A stretch of 64,000 nt of DNA from Roseiarcus sp963753135 (GTDB lineage: Bacteria; Pseudomonadota; Alphaproteobacteria; Rhizobiales; Beijerinckiaceae). Numbering within the stretch: the stretch's first letter is position 1; the number at the start of each line of letters is the position of its first letter. The stretch is from the NCBI GenBank assembly GCA_963753135.1, contig CAVWBA010000004.1, positions 1 through 64,000 on the forward strand, in the 5' to 3' direction. A model generated the notes under the pieces. That model worked only from the letters and a program-made list of their open reading frames with translations, ran no database searches and was not told the origin of the DNA. The position numbers were made by a program, and so were the translations under genes. Of this stretch, positions 1 to 7,714 are shown one piece after another.

Positions 1-448
1 AGGGCGCCTTCAGGCTTTCCATTAACCGCCGATGCGCGTCGGGTATCGGAACCGGGCGGTTCGTCGCGCGCTCGACATAGACATGGGTGTAGCCGCCGGC
101 GGCGGCGGCCTCATTCGCCCCGGATTTGAACACGGCGAGGCGGTAGCGCACAGACGATCGGCCGAGGCGCTCGACCGCGAGGCCGACTTCCAGCTCCTCG
201 GGATAGCTGAGGCTGGCGTAGAAACGACAATTGCTTTCAACGACCAGGCCGATGACCGGGCTCGAAGCCGGATCGAGCAACCCGGCCTCGATGAGGGTGG
301 CGTTCACCGCAGAATCGAACAGCGCGTAATAGACGACATTGTTGAGGTGGCCGTAGGCGTCGTTGTCGCTCCAGCGCGTGGCCATGGCCACGAACCGGGC
401 GAAAGCCGCCCGCACGGGCGGCCCCTCCCGGCCGGAGCCCTCGGTCAT
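1..448 (-). CDS. Acyl-CoA thioesterase (4HBT/YbgC-like), 3' end outside the window
   Basis: Hot-dog-fold thioesterase that would hydrolyse an acyl-CoA in the cytosol. Starting from ATG at 446-448 the protein reads MTEGSGREGPP, followed near residues 23-35 by RWSDNDAYGHLNN. This is the 4HBT signature, with the Asp expected to be catalytic and the HLNN turn of the hot-dog helix. Later segments (ESNCRFYASLSYPEELEVG) fit the second strand region of the family. The reading frame is still open at the left edge, so the C-terminus is missing. It starts 6 bases after the bioY stop on the same strand, so the two genes are probably co-transcribed. The acyl substrate cannot be predicted. Confidence 0.85.
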   Translation of the reverse strand, partial: MTEGSGREGPPVRAAFARFVAMATRWSDNDAYGHLNNVVYYALFDSAVNATLIEAGLLDPASSPVIGLVVESNCRFYASLSYPEELEVGLAVERLGRSSVRYRLAVFKSGANEAAAAGGYTHVYVERATNRPVPIPDAHRRLMESLKAP

Positions 449-454
449 CGCGGC

Positions 455-1027
455 TCAGGCGCGGCTCATCCGCCCGGCCATGCTTCTGCCCGTGCCGACC
501 AGCGCCACGGCGAGCAGGGTCTTGACGATCGTCGCGAGCACGAAAGGCGCGACGCCCGCGGCGAACGCCTTCTCCGGGCCGATGAACTGGGAGAGCCAGA
601 CGAAGCCAAAGGCGAATACGACGGCGTGGCCGAGGCTGAGCGAGAGGAGGAGCCTGATCCAGGAGCGATCCCACCGCCGGTCGGCGGCAAAGCCGATCAT
701 CGCCGCCGCGGCGAGGAATCCTACGAGAAATCCTCCGGTCGGCCCGGCCATGTAGAGAGGTCCGGCGACCGCGCCGGCGAAGACCGGCAGGCCCGCCAGA
801 CCCTCGATCAGGTAGAGCGCGACCGAGGCGGCTGCGAGCCTCGCGCCCAGCGTCGCGCCGATGAGGAGCACGACGAGCGTCTGCAGCGTCAGCGGCACCG
901 GATAGAAGGGAACCTGGACCTTGGCGGAAAGGGCGAGCAGGAGCGATCCGCCGAGCGCGAGCGCGAGGCCCCGCGCAATCCGTTCCGCCGACGACGGGAT
1001 GGCGGCTCGCGCCGTGGAAAGAGTCAT
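455..1027 (-). CDS. bioY: Biotin transporter BioY
   Basis: 190-residue integral membrane protein, the substrate-binding (S) component of biotin uptake. Visible family features are KVQVPFYPVPLTLQTLVV near residue 36 (the BioY biotin-site region), a Gly/Ala-rich GPLYMAGPTGGFLVGF segment, and about six hydrophobic helices. The length matches the family. No BioMN energising module is present, which is common for solitary BioY in alphaproteobacteria. The start MTLSTARA was chosen because a longer upstream reading frame has no BioY-like sequence. It is the first gene of a likely two-gene unit with the downstream thioesterase. Confidence 0.93.
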   Translation of the reverse strand: MTLSTARAAIPSSAERIARGLALALGGSLLLALSAKVQVPFYPVPLTLQTLVVLLIGATLGARLAAASVALYLIEGLAGLPVFAGAVAGPLYMAGPTGGFLVGFLAAAAMIGFAADRRWDRSWIRLLLSLSLGHAVVFAFGFVWLSQFIGPEKAFAAGVAPFVLATIVKTLLAVALVGTGRSMAGRMSRA

Positions 1028-1141
1028 GGGAATGTCCTGTAAGGTTTGGCGCGAAGCGGCGCTTCGCCACATTGCCTCAGCCCAGCTAACATGACAAGGC
1101 GGCGAGCCGCTTGCCGCGGACGGGACTTGAAAGAGCGCGCG

Positions 1142-2050
1142 ATGGCCGATGATGAGAACGAGTCCGAGCTTCTCGCCTCGCCGCGAGAGCCGCCGCCGCG
1201 CGCTCTGACCCAAGTTTCGCCGCTGGTGCGCCGCCTGGTCGCGCCGAACCCCTCGCCCTTCACCTTCAATGGCACCTGCACCTATATCGTGGGCCAAGGG
1301 AAGGTCGCGATCGTCGATCCGGGGCCTGACGACGATTCGCATCTCTCGGCGTTGCTCGCGGCGGCCGATGGCGAGCGCGTCGACGCAATTCTCGTGACCC
1401 ATACGCATCGCGATCACAGCACCGGCGTAGAGAAGCTTCGCGCGGCGACGGGCGCACGCGTGATCGGCGCCGCGCCGTTCACGCCCCGCGGCGACGGGTC
1501 GGCCGGCCTCAATTCCGCACATGACCGCGGCTATTCGCCAGACGCTACTCTCGCCGACGGCGAGCGCTGGTCAGGCGCCGGTTACACGATCGAGGCGGTC
1601 GCCACGCCCGGGCATTGCTCCAATCACCTGTGCTTCGCGCTTCTGGACGAAGGGGCGCTGTTTTCCGGCGACCATGTGATGGCTTGGTCGACGTCGGTCG
1701 TCGCGCCCCCGGACGGCTCGATGCGCGCCTACATGGACTCGCTGGACAAGGTGCGCGCGCGGCCCGAGACGATCTATTGGCCCGGTCACGGCGGCCCCGT
1801 CGTCGAACCGCAACGGTACGTGCGCGGACTGATCCATCACCGGCGCCAGCGCGAGGCCTCGATCCTCAACGCGCTCGCGGAGGGCCCGCAGACAATTCCG
1901 GCGCTCGTCGCCCGAATCTATGTCGGCCTGAACCCGTCCCTGACGCACGCCGCTGGCCTCTCGACCCTCGCCCATCTCGAGGATCTGAGCGAGCGCGGAA
2001 GGGTGGTCGCGGAGGCGGTGGGGGGCGAGCGGCGCTTCCGTCTCGTCTAG
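1142..2050 (+). CDS. Metallo-beta-lactamase-fold hydrolase (LACTB2-like)
   Basis: 302-residue soluble hydrolase of the MBL superfamily. The metal-binding motifs are all there: VTHTHRDHS (HxHxDH), TPGHCSNH, FSGDHVM and WPGHGGPV. The C-terminal part, about 60 residues including a basic region before HRRQREASIL and ending in a winged-helix-like segment, resembles LACTB2-type enzymes. The start at MADDENESE is preferred over an upstream in-frame ATG because homologous-looking sequence begins only after it. It is divergent from bioY. The substrate is unknown. Members of this subgroup include nucleases and thioesterases, so only the fold is safe. Confidence 0.85.
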   Translation: MADDENESELLASPREPPPRALTQVSPLVRRLVAPNPSPFTFNGTCTYIVGQGKVAIVDPGPDDDSHLSALLAAADGERVDAILVTHTHRDHSTGVEKLRAATGARVIGAAPFTPRGDGSAGLNSAHDRGYSPDATLADGERWSGAGYTIEAVATPGHCSNHLCFALLDEGALFSGDHVMAWSTSVVAPPDGSMRAYMDSLDKVRARPETIYWPGHGGPVVEPQRYVRGLIHHRRQREASILNALAEGPQTIPALVARIYVGLNPSLTHAAGLSTLAHLEDLSERGRVVAEAVGGERRFRLV

Positions 2051-2052
2051 AA

Positions 2053-2373
2053 TGTTACTTGTAGATATAGTTGATTAGCGGTGGGCCGCCTCGAGTGTCC
2101 GGTCGATCGGTTTGGAGTTTCTTGGCCCGTGGCCTTTTCGCTACGAAAACCCCCGCTCGGAGGTATTGGATTTCCTTGGATTTCCTTGGATTCTCTCGTC
2201 CGAATCGAGACTTATCAATGGGTTACACGGCTTTTGTCGCAAAGGATTTTTCGCGCGCGCTTTTCCCTGACGGGAGAGACGAGGGGGCGGGAAACGGCGG
2301 CCTTAGCATGTGGAAAGACAGGGCTGCTCATGGACCAAGCTTAGCTTAATTTCTGGTTTTCTGCAAATGATTG
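2053..2373. repeat. Dispersed ~320-bp non-coding repeat, copy A
   Basis: This sequence is homologous to positions 37943-38258. A 114-base core (2110-2223 against 37996-38109) aligns without a gap at about 82% identity by hand, and the 3' block 2336-2373 aligns to 38221-38258 at 31 of 38 positions. Inside the core are a small hairpin TTTTCG-CTA-CGAAAA and a tandem TTGGATTTCC motif. Differences fall in all three codon positions, so the short reading frames over it are unlikely to be genes. It begins 3 bases after the hydrolase stop codon and ends 68 bases before the stop of the convergent gene. Its function is unknown; it may be a structured RNA or 3' end element. It fills most of the gene-free stretch 2051-2441. 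Confidence 0.8.
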
Positions 2374-2441
2374 CTGCCCTCCGGAGGCTGTCTTTCTTAT
2401 GAGGCGACCTGCACTAAAGGCCAGCGATGGGCGACGGCGCC

Positions 2442-2936
2442 TCAGTCTCGCGCTCCGGCCGCCGGCGGCAATTCGCTGACTGTCCCGCCCGGATGCGCCG
2501 AGGCCGGCTGTTTCCACTGCGGCGTGCATACGACATATTGGTCGGCAATCGCCTCGTGATCGCCCTCCTTCTCGCGCTGGAAATACAAATAACAAATGCT
2601 GAGCGCCCCGGTGCGATAATCGACGCGAAACACGCCCCCTTCCTGCTCGTGACGCGTTGCGATGAGCCCATAATCGCTGGGCTCCTGCTTGGTCGCGCCG
2701 TCGCCGCTGCGATAGCAGTTGGTGACGCCGAACGCGCCGGGGCCGACGTCGGACCGTCCCGGATTGTGCGCGAACTGGCAGGCGATGACGTCGCCGGTCA
2801 GTTTATCAAGGCGGTAGACCAGAGAGAGATTGATCTGCGGCGCGGCCAGAAACTCGAATTGGGCCGCCTCGGCGCAAGGCGCAAGCGCGCAGGCGGCGAG
2901 CGCCGCGATCCCGAATAGTGAAGTCTTCGCCAACAT
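2442..2936 (-). CDS. Secreted protein of unknown function
   Basis: 164-residue protein with a clear Sec signal peptide (MLAKTSLFGIAALAAC... to ...APCAEA, about residues 1-24). The mature part has three or four Cys residues and the segments NLSLVYRLDKLTGDV and YGLIATRHEQEGGVFRVDY. The periodic aromatic/Gly pattern suggests a small beta-structured periplasmic protein. A longer frame exists, but the ATG at 2936 has a strong ribosome-binding site (GGAGG about 6 bases upstream) and begins the signal peptide. I do not recognise the family. It is convergent with the hydrolase across repeat copy A. Confidence 0.7.
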   Translation of the reverse strand: MLAKTSLFGIAALAACALAPCAEAAQFEFLAAPQINLSLVYRLDKLTGDVIACQFAHNPGRSDVGPGAFGVTNCYRSGDGATKQEPSDYGLIATRHEQEGGVFRVDYRTGALSICYLYFQREKEGDHEAIADQYVVCTPQWKQPASAHPGGTVSELPPAAGARD

Positions 2937-3022
2937 GCTGACCTCCGCGAGCGGCAAATCACGTGAGGTCAAGATGGGGCCGAGCGTCTTCACAAATCGT
3001 TAAGGCTAACGGCGAATGACCG

Positions 3023-3649
3023 TCACGCCGTCAGGATCTCTTTGCTGGCGACAGTCGAGTCGGCGTTGAGCCGATAGACGAGCGGAACGCCGGTCGCGAG
3101 CTCCATTGTCGGAATCGTCTCAGGCGTGAGCCGGTCGAGCACCATGACAAGCGCGCGCAGACTGTTGCCATGCGCCGCGACCAGGACGCGCTTGCCGCCA
3201 AGAACCGCGGGAAGGATGTTCTGGCAATAATAGGGAAGCGCGCGCGCCACCGTGTCTTTCAGACTTTCGCCCCCGGGCGGCTGGATGTCATAGCTGCGCC
3301 GCCATTTGTGGACCTGCTCCTCGCCCCATTTCTTGCGCGCATCGTCCTTGTTCAGTCCGACGAGATCGCCGTAATCGCGCTCGTTGAGGGCCTGATCCCG
3401 CTTCTCGGGCAGGCCCGTCTGCCCCATCTCGGCTAGGGCCAAATCGAGCGTGCGCTGGGCGCGGATCAGGGCCGAGGTGAAGGCGAGATCGAAGACAATC
3501 CCATGCGCCTTCATTCGGCGCCCGGCCGCCTTGGCCTCCTCAACTCCCGCAGGGCTCAAATCGACGTCGCGCCATCCGGTGAATAGGTTCTTGAGGTTCC
3601 ATTCGCTCTGACCGTGGCGCAACAGGACGAGGAGACGATCGCCGGGCAT
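3023..3649 (-). CDS. gpmA: 2,3-bisphosphoglycerate-dependent phosphoglycerate mutase
   Basis: Glycolytic and gluconeogenic enzyme interconverting 3- and 2-phosphoglycerate. The 208-residue length matches the short alphaproteobacterial GpmA. The phosphohistidine motif LLRHGQSEWNLKNLFTGW is near residue 10, LNERDYGDLVG gives the substrate-binding/acid segment, and VLVAAHGNSLRAL holds the second active-site His. The start MPGDRLL is preferred because it precedes the first strand directly. The longer frame adds ten residues with no family match. Confidence 0.95.
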   Translation of the reverse strand: MPGDRLLVLLRHGQSEWNLKNLFTGWRDVDLSPAGVEEAKAAGRRMKAHGIVFDLAFTSALIRAQRTLDLALAEMGQTGLPEKRDQALNERDYGDLVGLNKDDARKKWGEEQVHKWRRSYDIQPPGGESLKDTVARALPYYCQNILPAVLGGKRVLVAAHGNSLRALVMVLDRLTPETIPTMELATGVPLVYRLNADSTVASKEILTA

Positions 3650-3734
3650 GAGGGTTCGCCTTGTTTGGAGGATCAACCAAGGGCCTTACAAGCATGGCTC
3701 GCCGCTGGCGCCAACCCGAAAACCGAGAGGCCGA

Positions 3735-4481
3735 TCATTCCGAGCAGGATTGTCGGCGGGCGCTCGGCGCGAGCGCGGGTTTCAAGGGAGCAAGGCGCGC
3801 CCGGGTGACTGCGCGAACCCCGACCGGGCGATGGACCTGTTTGATCGCCTCGACAATATGGACGCCGGCGAATGGCAATCCGAGCGCTCCTCCGACCCGC
3901 TCGATCGTCGTCGCGGACCGCATCATGAAAGGCCGTCGGACAGGCGGGGCATAAAGCGCCTCGCCCCAGAAGATCGGCGAGAAGTCCGCCCGCTGGAGCA
4001 AGTCGCGAAGCTGGGATTTCGAATAGGGCAGCCCTTGTCCATAAGGGGTAATGTCCGTACGCGCCCAGACGCCCCGGCGGGAGGGAACGATTGCAATCAT
4101 TCGCCCCTCCGGCGCGGTGATGCGCCAGAGTTCCTCGAGCAGCGCGTCCGGCCGGTCGGCCGCCTCCAGCGCGTGAGCGAGCAACAGCCGGTCGATGCAG
4201 CCGTCAGGCAGCGGCAACATCTGCGCGTCGACGAGCGCCGCCGCGCAACGGCCGGCTTCCGGCCAAACCGCGGCGCCCTGCTCAGCGGGCATCAAGGCCA
4301 GGCATCGGCGAGCGCCGTCGCGGAACCGATCAAGATAGGGCGCGCCGTAACCCAAAGCGGCGACCGAGAGGCCGGCGCTCGTGTTCCAGCGCTCACGGAT
4401 CACGCGCCCGATCAGCCTGCGGGCGACGCCGCCGAGGGGCGAGCCGTAGAAGCTCTGCAAGTTGAGGACGTCGAGAGGCAT
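3735..4481 (-). CDS. SAM-dependent methyltransferase (class I)
   Basis: 248-residue Rossmann-fold methyltransferase of the Methyltransf_11 type. Motif I is degenerate (VAALGYGAPYLDRF); the post-motif acidic position and MLPLPDGCIDRLLLAHALE (motif II/III) follow, then LWRITAPEGRMIAIVPSRRG. MPLDVLNLQSFYGSPLG is the usual N-terminus of this rhizobial group; an alternative ATG at 4505 adds eight residues. It is divergent from gloB, an arrangement I recall from other Hyphomicrobiales. The methyl acceptor is unknown. Confidence 0.8.
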   Translation of the reverse strand: MPLDVLNLQSFYGSPLGGVARRLIGRVIRERWNTSAGLSVAALGYGAPYLDRFRDGARRCLALMPAEQGAAVWPEAGRCAAALVDAQMLPLPDGCIDRLLLAHALEAADRPDALLEELWRITAPEGRMIAIVPSRRGVWARTDITPYGQGLPYSKSQLRDLLQRADFSPIFWGEALYAPPVRRPFMMRSATTIERVGGALGLPFAGVHIVEAIKQVHRPVGVRAVTRARLAPLKPALAPSARRQSCSE

Positions 4482-4693
4482 CGATATCGGCCGGACGGGC
4501 TCCATGACTTTGAACGAGCGCGGGACCTTTCGCAATGCGTCGGTGAGCCCAACGCGTGAAGGAGAAAGTGGTGGGGAGAGACAGGCGCCGGACGCGCGGT
4601 TATAAGGAAGCAAGCGGTCAGGCCGCGCGCCGGGCCTTAAGCGCCCCGCGGAGCGTCAAGCACCGAAAACTCAAAATCGCCGAGCTTTCGCCC

Positions 4694-5464
4694 ATGACAA
4701 TGAGCATTCATCAGTATCCTTGCCTTAAGGATAATTACGGCGCTCTCGTGCACGATTCGACGACCGGGGCGACCGCTTGCGTCGATGTCCCGGAAGCCGG
4801 ACCCACGCTCGCGGCCTTGGCGGAGCGCGGCTGGGCCCTGACCGACATCCTGATTACCCATCATCACGCCGATCACATTCAAGGCGTTCCGGAGGTCAAG
4901 GCGAAATTCCCAAAAGCGAGGATATGGGGGCCAGCCAAAGACAAAGCGCGCATCGCGTTTCTCGATCATGAGCTGAAGGAAGGGGACACGGCCCGCATCG
5001 GGTCGCTTGGAGCGAAGGTCATCGAGACCCCCGGGCATACGCTCGGCCACATCGCCTATCATTTCGATGAGGACGATGTCGCCTTCTGCGGCGACACTTT
5101 GTTCTCCCTCGGTTGCGGCCGCGTGTTCGAGACGCCCCATGCGGTCATGTGGAGCTCGCTCATGAAGCTCGCCGCCCTTCCCGGCGAGACTCAGGTTTAC
5201 TGCGGCCATGAATATACCGAGGCCAACGGCCGGTTCGCCGCGACCGTCGAACCCGGCAACCCGGTTTTGAAAGCTCGCATCGAGGAGGTCGCGAGGCTGC
5301 GGGCCGCGCGGCGGCCGACATTGCCGACAACCATCGCGGCCGAGCTTGCCGCCAATCCGTTTCTGCGGGTGGAGGAGCCGGCGATTCAGGCCGCAGTCGG
5401 GATGGCGGGGGCGGAGCCTGCTGCGGTGTTCGCGGAGCTGCGTACGCGCAAGGATCGGTTTTAG
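4694..5464 (+). CDS. gloB: Hydroxyacylglutathione hydrolase (glyoxalase II)
   Basis: 256-residue binuclear metallohydrolase that hydrolyses S-lactoylglutathione to lactate and glutathione, the second step of methylglyoxal detoxification. Metal ligands are visible in ITHHHADH, TPGHTLGH and FCGDTLFSLGCGR, with the glutathione-binding VYCGHEYT near residue 170. The C-terminal helical domain ends at RTRKDRF. The start at MTMSIHQYPCLKDNY fits the family. Its stop overlaps the convergent phaR stop by 4 bases. Confidence 0.95.
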   Translation: MTMSIHQYPCLKDNYGALVHDSTTGATACVDVPEAGPTLAALAERGWALTDILITHHHADHIQGVPEVKAKFPKARIWGPAKDKARIAFLDHELKEGDTARIGSLGAKVIETPGHTLGHIAYHFDEDDVAFCGDTLFSLGCGRVFETPHAVMWSSLMKLAALPGETQVYCGHEYTEANGRFAATVEPGNPVLKARIEEVARLRAARRPTLPTTIAAELAANPFLRVEEPAIQAAVGMAGAEPAAVFAELRTRKDRF

Positions 5465-6054
5465 GGCGTCTCAGCCTTTTTGGCTAAAAACTCAAGGCGC
5501 TTTTGCATCTCGGACAATTGATCGCGCAATTGGCCGATGTCGTCCTCGGAATTCGCCTTCTTGGGCGCCGAGTCGGTCGCCGGCATCGCGCTGGCGAAGG
5601 GCGAGAACATCGCCAAAGCTTGATTGAACGCCGCGAAATTCTTCTTCGTCAATTCCTGCAAGGCGGCGAACGAGCCGGCGGAGAACGCCTCCGGGCCAAA
5701 CATCCGGCTTGCGGCTTCGCGCATCGCCTGTTGCTCGCCAGAAAAGCGGTCGATCGAGAATTCCAGGTAGCTCGGCAGGATCGCCTGCATGCTGTCGCCG
5801 TAAAAGCGGATCAGTTGCCGCAGGAACGTCGTCGGCAGCAGCGATTGCCCCTCAATTCCCTCTTGCTCGAAAATGATCTGGGTGAGCACCGAACGGGTGA
5901 TGTCGTCATTGGTTTTGGCGTCGTAAACGATGAAGTCTTCGCCGGCTTTCACCATTTTCGCCAAATCAGCCAGGGTCACATAGGCGCTGGAGGCGGTGTT
6001 ATACAGGCGACGGTTGGCGTATTTCTTGATTGTAATCGGAGTGGAATTAGCCAT
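5461..6054 (-). CDS. phaR: Polyhydroxyalkanoate synthesis regulator PhaR
   Basis: 197-residue DNA-binding repressor that senses polyhydroxyalkanoate granules and represses phasin and its own gene. The N-terminal PHB accumulation domain is unmistakable (ITIKKYANRRLYNTASS, then YVTLADLAKMV). It is followed by two granule-binding helical repeats and a C-terminal coiled coil (DDIGQLRDQLSEMQKRLEFL). The true start is MANSTPITIKKY at 6054. The longer reading frame upstream is not family-like. It implies that the organism makes PHA. No phaCAB genes lie in this window. Confidence 0.94.
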   Translation of the reverse strand: MANSTPITIKKYANRRLYNTASSAYVTLADLAKMVKAGEDFIVYDAKTNDDITRSVLTQIIFEQEGIEGQSLLPTTFLRQLIRFYGDSMQAILPSYLEFSIDRFSGEQQAMREAASRMFGPEAFSAGSFAALQELTKKNFAAFNQALAMFSPFASAMPATDSAPKKANSEDDIGQLRDQLSEMQKRLEFLAKKAETP

Positions 6055-6377
6055 GACGTTGATGCCCGTCCGAGTGCGGCGCCGAGTCGCAGGTCGACAC
6101 AAGATAGGCATTTTTTTGCGCAGCCCAAGCCTTTTTTGCATTGCAGCGTACGCCAGCGGCGCAATGAAACCAAATAGGCGCCGATGTCGCGCAAGCGTCG
6201 AGCAACATGTCGACCGATGAGCCAAGGCCATTGGCGCGCGTTATGACGGTCGCATCATTCTGAGGTCATGAGAAGTTGCGTGTGAGCAACGCGAATGGCT
6301 CGGCTTGAAATTCCGGCCGCGCCTTCTATAACCGCGGCTCGGGATTAGTCGAATCATCGACTTAAGCAGGGATAATT
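6055..6377. other. Gene-free stretch between phaR and psiF-like gene
   Basis: A 323-base divergent intergenic region. It holds two T-rich tracts (about 6111-6117 and 6131-6137), each followed by GC-rich TGC/GCA motifs; TTGCATTGCAG near 6136 resembles the TGC-GCA spaced sites known for PhaR in Paracoccus. PhaR autoregulation here is therefore plausible but not shown. No open frame with coding character and no RNA gene were recognised. Confidence 0.4.
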
Positions 6378-6662
6378 TTGAATCTACGAGTCGTGTCCCT
6401 GGTTTTCGCTGGCGCGCTCTCGCTTATTGCCTGGGAAACGGCCTTGACCTTTGGCGTTGTCGCGCAGACCACTGCGGTGGCGATGGACGGAGGCGCCCCG
6501 GCCGCGCCTGGGACGCCAGCCTCCGTCCCTCTGCCTGCTTCCGAACAAGACCCCGCCGAACGGTCCGCAAGGGCAATCGAATGTGCGCAAAAGGCCGACG
6601 CTCAGGGTTTGCAGGGCAAAACGAGAAGACACTTCTTGCGCGAGTGCAAGCGCGGCTCATGA
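6378..6662 (+). CDS. Small secreted PsiF-repeat protein
   Basis: 94-residue protein with an N-terminal hydrophobic export signal (MNLRVVSLVFAGALSLIAW) and a Pro/Ala-rich linker. It carries one C-terminal PsiF-type repeat, ARAIECAQKADAQGLQG, KTRRHFLRECK, in which two Cys frame the helix pair. PsiF was named as a phosphate-starvation-inducible protein in E. coli; the biochemical function is unknown. The start is TTG, since the only in-frame ATG lies after the signal peptide, so the start is less certain. A two-repeat relative is at 42924-43169. Confidence 0.65.
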   Translation: MNLRVVSLVFAGALSLIAWETALTFGVVAQTTAVAMDGGAPAAPGTPASVPLPASEQDPAERSARAIECAQKADAQGLQGKTRRHFLRECKRGS

Positions 6663-6686
6663 GCGGCGCGCCTGAGGCGACCGTGC

Positions 6687-7632
6687 TTGTCTAAGGCGCC
6701 GGCCGACGAACGGGTCGAAACGTTCCTCACCCCGCGAGACTGGTTGCGCTATGCGGTCGGTCGCTTTCTTTCTGCTGAGCTCGCCTTCGGCCATGGCGCG
6801 ACGACGGCGCTCGATGAAGCCGCCTTTCTCATCCTTGAAGGGCTCCGGCTGCCGATCGATACGCTCGATCCGTTTCTCGACGCGCAACTCCTTCGTCACG
6901 AGCGCATGAGGCTCCTGGAGCTGATCGAGGCGCGCGCGACCACGCGCAAGCCCGCCGCCTACCTCGTCAACCGCGCCTACATCCAGGGCGTGCCGTTCTA
7001 TGTCGATGAGCGGGTCATCGTCCCGCGCAGCCTGATTGGCGAATTGCTGATGACCGCTTTCGCCGAGGACAACGGGCTCGTCGGCGATCCGGAGACTATC
7101 GCCTCAGTGCATCGACCTTTGCACGGGCGGCGGTTCGCTGGCGATTTTAGCGGCGCGCGTCTTCCCCAATGCGCGGATCGAGGCGGTCGACATCTCGTCC
7201 GGCGCGCTGGAAGTGGCCGCGCGCAACATCGACGAGCACGGCCTTCAGGATCGCATCACGCTGAAGCAAGGCGATCTGTTCGCCCCGGTCAAAGGGGCGC
7301 GCTTCGACCTGATCCTGACGAACCCGCCTTACGTCGATGCGGCGGCCGTCGCGCGCTTTCCGCCCGAATATGCGGCTGAGCCGATGGTCGCCCATGCCGG
7401 CGGGACGGACGGGCTCGACATCGTGCGCCGGATCCTGAGCGAAGCGCCCAAGCGCCTGACTGCGGGCGGAACGCTCGTCTGCGAGGTGGGCGGCGCGCGC
7501 CTTGAGCTTGAGCACGAATTCCCGCATCTGCCGTTCGTATGGCTCGACACCGAGGACATATCGGGCGAGGTGTTCCTTTTGCGGGCAAGCGATTTCGGCG
7601 CGGCGAAGCCGGGCCCGAGACGCCGGCGGTAG
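6687..7632 (+). pseudogene. prmB: prmB, 50S ribosomal protein L3 glutamine methyltransferase, one frameshift
   Basis: PrmB methylates the GGQ-like glutamine of ribosomal protein L3. The first frame (start TTG, TTG-TCT-AAG) gives the helical N-terminal domain through PFYVDERVIVPRS, the PrmB/PrmC hinge motif. The second frame resumes at IDLCTGGGSLAILAA (SAM motif I) and contains LTNPPYVDA, the NPPY catalytic motif, and a normal C-terminus. The break lies at about 7110 in the codon series tca-gtg-c-atc-gac: one base too many, or two missing. Both halves are otherwise well conserved, which suggests a very recent mutation or a sequence error. Confidence 0.85.
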
Positions 7633-7714
7633 GGTCGCCGGCCGTCGCTCCCCGCTCATCCAGAGATCGGGTAGACTGATCCTTAAATCCGCCGCCGATT
7701 CGCCGAGGCGAGGC

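Noticed and set aside
237..1070. Long minus-strand frame rich in Arg over bioY and the thioesterase
   Set aside because: It is an out-of-frame shadow of bioY typical of GC-rich DNA; composition is Arg/Ala biased and shows no domain.
2071..2349. Open frames over repeat copy A whose translation (WISLDSL, SWPVAFS) resembles that over copy B
   Set aside because: Similarity is seen in more than one frame, substitutions hit all codon positions equally, and the frames diverge at the ends. The similarity is at the DNA level, not that of a protein family.
3648..4559. Long plus-strand frame opposite the methyltransferase gene
   Set aside because: Antisense shadow; the minus-strand protein has a methyltransferase layout and the usual position next to gloB.
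7502..7714. Upstream extension of the ABC_membrane_2 protein to an ATG at 7502
   Set aside because: It would overlap the end of prmB and has no membrane-protein character; the ATG at 7715 has a good ribosome-binding site.
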